The position numbers and the translations under genes are program-made. From an uncultured Burkholderiales bacterium (GTDB lineage: Bacteria > Pseudomonadota > Gammaproteobacteria > Burkholderiales > Burkholderiaceae_C): 6,386 bases of DNA. Numbering within the stretch: position 1 is the first letter of the stretch; each line of letters opens with the position of its first letter. This document shows positions 5,543 through 6,386 of this stretch, piece by piece. The notes under the pieces are model-generated. The model saw nothing but the letters and a program-made list of their open reading frames with translations, ran no database searches and had not been told where the DNA came from. Where the stretch lies: NCBI GenBank assembly GCA_903926695.1, contig CAIYKK010000120.1, positions 1 through 6,386 on the forward strand, read 5' to 3'.

Positions 5543-5595
5543 TGTTCAATATTTCAGGGTGTTCAAAAAATATGAACAAGCTTGAAAAGTGAACA
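5543..5595. promoter_or_regulatory. symmetric four-box array TGTTCA/TGAACA, operator-like
   Basis: TGTTCA at 5543-5548 and 5560-5565 is followed by its reverse complement TGAACA at 5573-5578 and 5590-5595. Gaps are 11, 7 and 11 bases, so the array is a perfect dyad centred at 5569. All four boxes are exact. It lies 86-138 bases upstream of the def ATG and about 100 bases beyond the ligA stop, in an AT-richer patch. This could bind two dimers of a regulator; none is encoded in the window. No good -10/-35 pair is visible, though TTGAAC reads off the minus strand at boxes 1 and 2. Confidence 0.4.
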
Positions 5596-5691
5596 CACAT
5601 GCGGCCAGCCCCGCGCCGCAAACCGTCCAACCCGTGCTACAAGCCGTCCCGGCCAGCCTGCGCAGCCACCGGCCTGCGGGTTTTACGCGGC

Positions 5692-6386
<695 letters not shown>

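Noticed and set aside
4795..5592. + strand open frame of 265 codons across def
   Set aside because: Antisense to the well-supported def gene, with no recognisable features.

Overview
The window looks like a GC-rich betaproteobacterial chromosome, most likely Burkholderiales and perhaps Comamonadaceae. This rests on the GC-rich, strongly codon-biased genes and on the character of the GlnD, LigA and peptide deformylase sequences. It is an inference by eye, not a search result. Most genes lie on the minus strand.

Layout, left to right. (1) 1-133 is the 3' end of glnD (PII uridylyltransferase, + strand), whose body lies left of the window. (2) 134-1147 is foreign-looking. It holds a possible terminator, an AT-rich orphan gene (302-790, hand-counted 34% GC), a 100-base cluster of small inverted repeats (850-956) and the last 51 codons of a second peptide deformylase gene (991-1147, - strand). 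(3) 1148-1297 is a second, headless copy of the glnD 3' end, followed at once by a strong hairpin. (4) 1350-4582 is a compact three-gene minus-strand operon: an acyl-CoA-dehydrogenase-fold flavoprotein, a PhnD-like binding protein, and a fusion of a TusA-like domain to a ferritin-like diiron domain. (5) 4583-4920 is a leader with a terminator-like hairpin. (6) 4921-5457 is the complete peptide deformylase gene def. (7) 5458-5691 is intergenic and carries a symmetric four-box TGTTCA/TGAACA array. (8) 5692-6386 is the C-terminal third of ligA, running off the right edge.

Two things stand out. The first is a genomic scar. A fragment of def that differs from the intact local def at 8 of 157 positions, 7 of them silent, is joined head-on to a truncated glnD tail, while an almost identical glnD tail (131/133) sits 1.16 kb upstream. 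This fits import of DNA from a related strain, joined by homology in glnD on one side and illegitimately inside glnD on the other, bringing an AT-rich passenger gene.

The second is the operon. Its flavoprotein lacks both usual catalytic glutamates of acyl-CoA dehydrogenases. Its binding protein has no signal peptide and no transporter genes beside it. Its diiron protein carries a TusA-like domain without the sulfur-carrying cysteine. Together they look like a cytoplasmic oxidative or ligand-handling pathway that I cannot match to a named system. Translation of the last gene starts inside a 39-base tandem duplication that copies its own ribosome-binding and start region.
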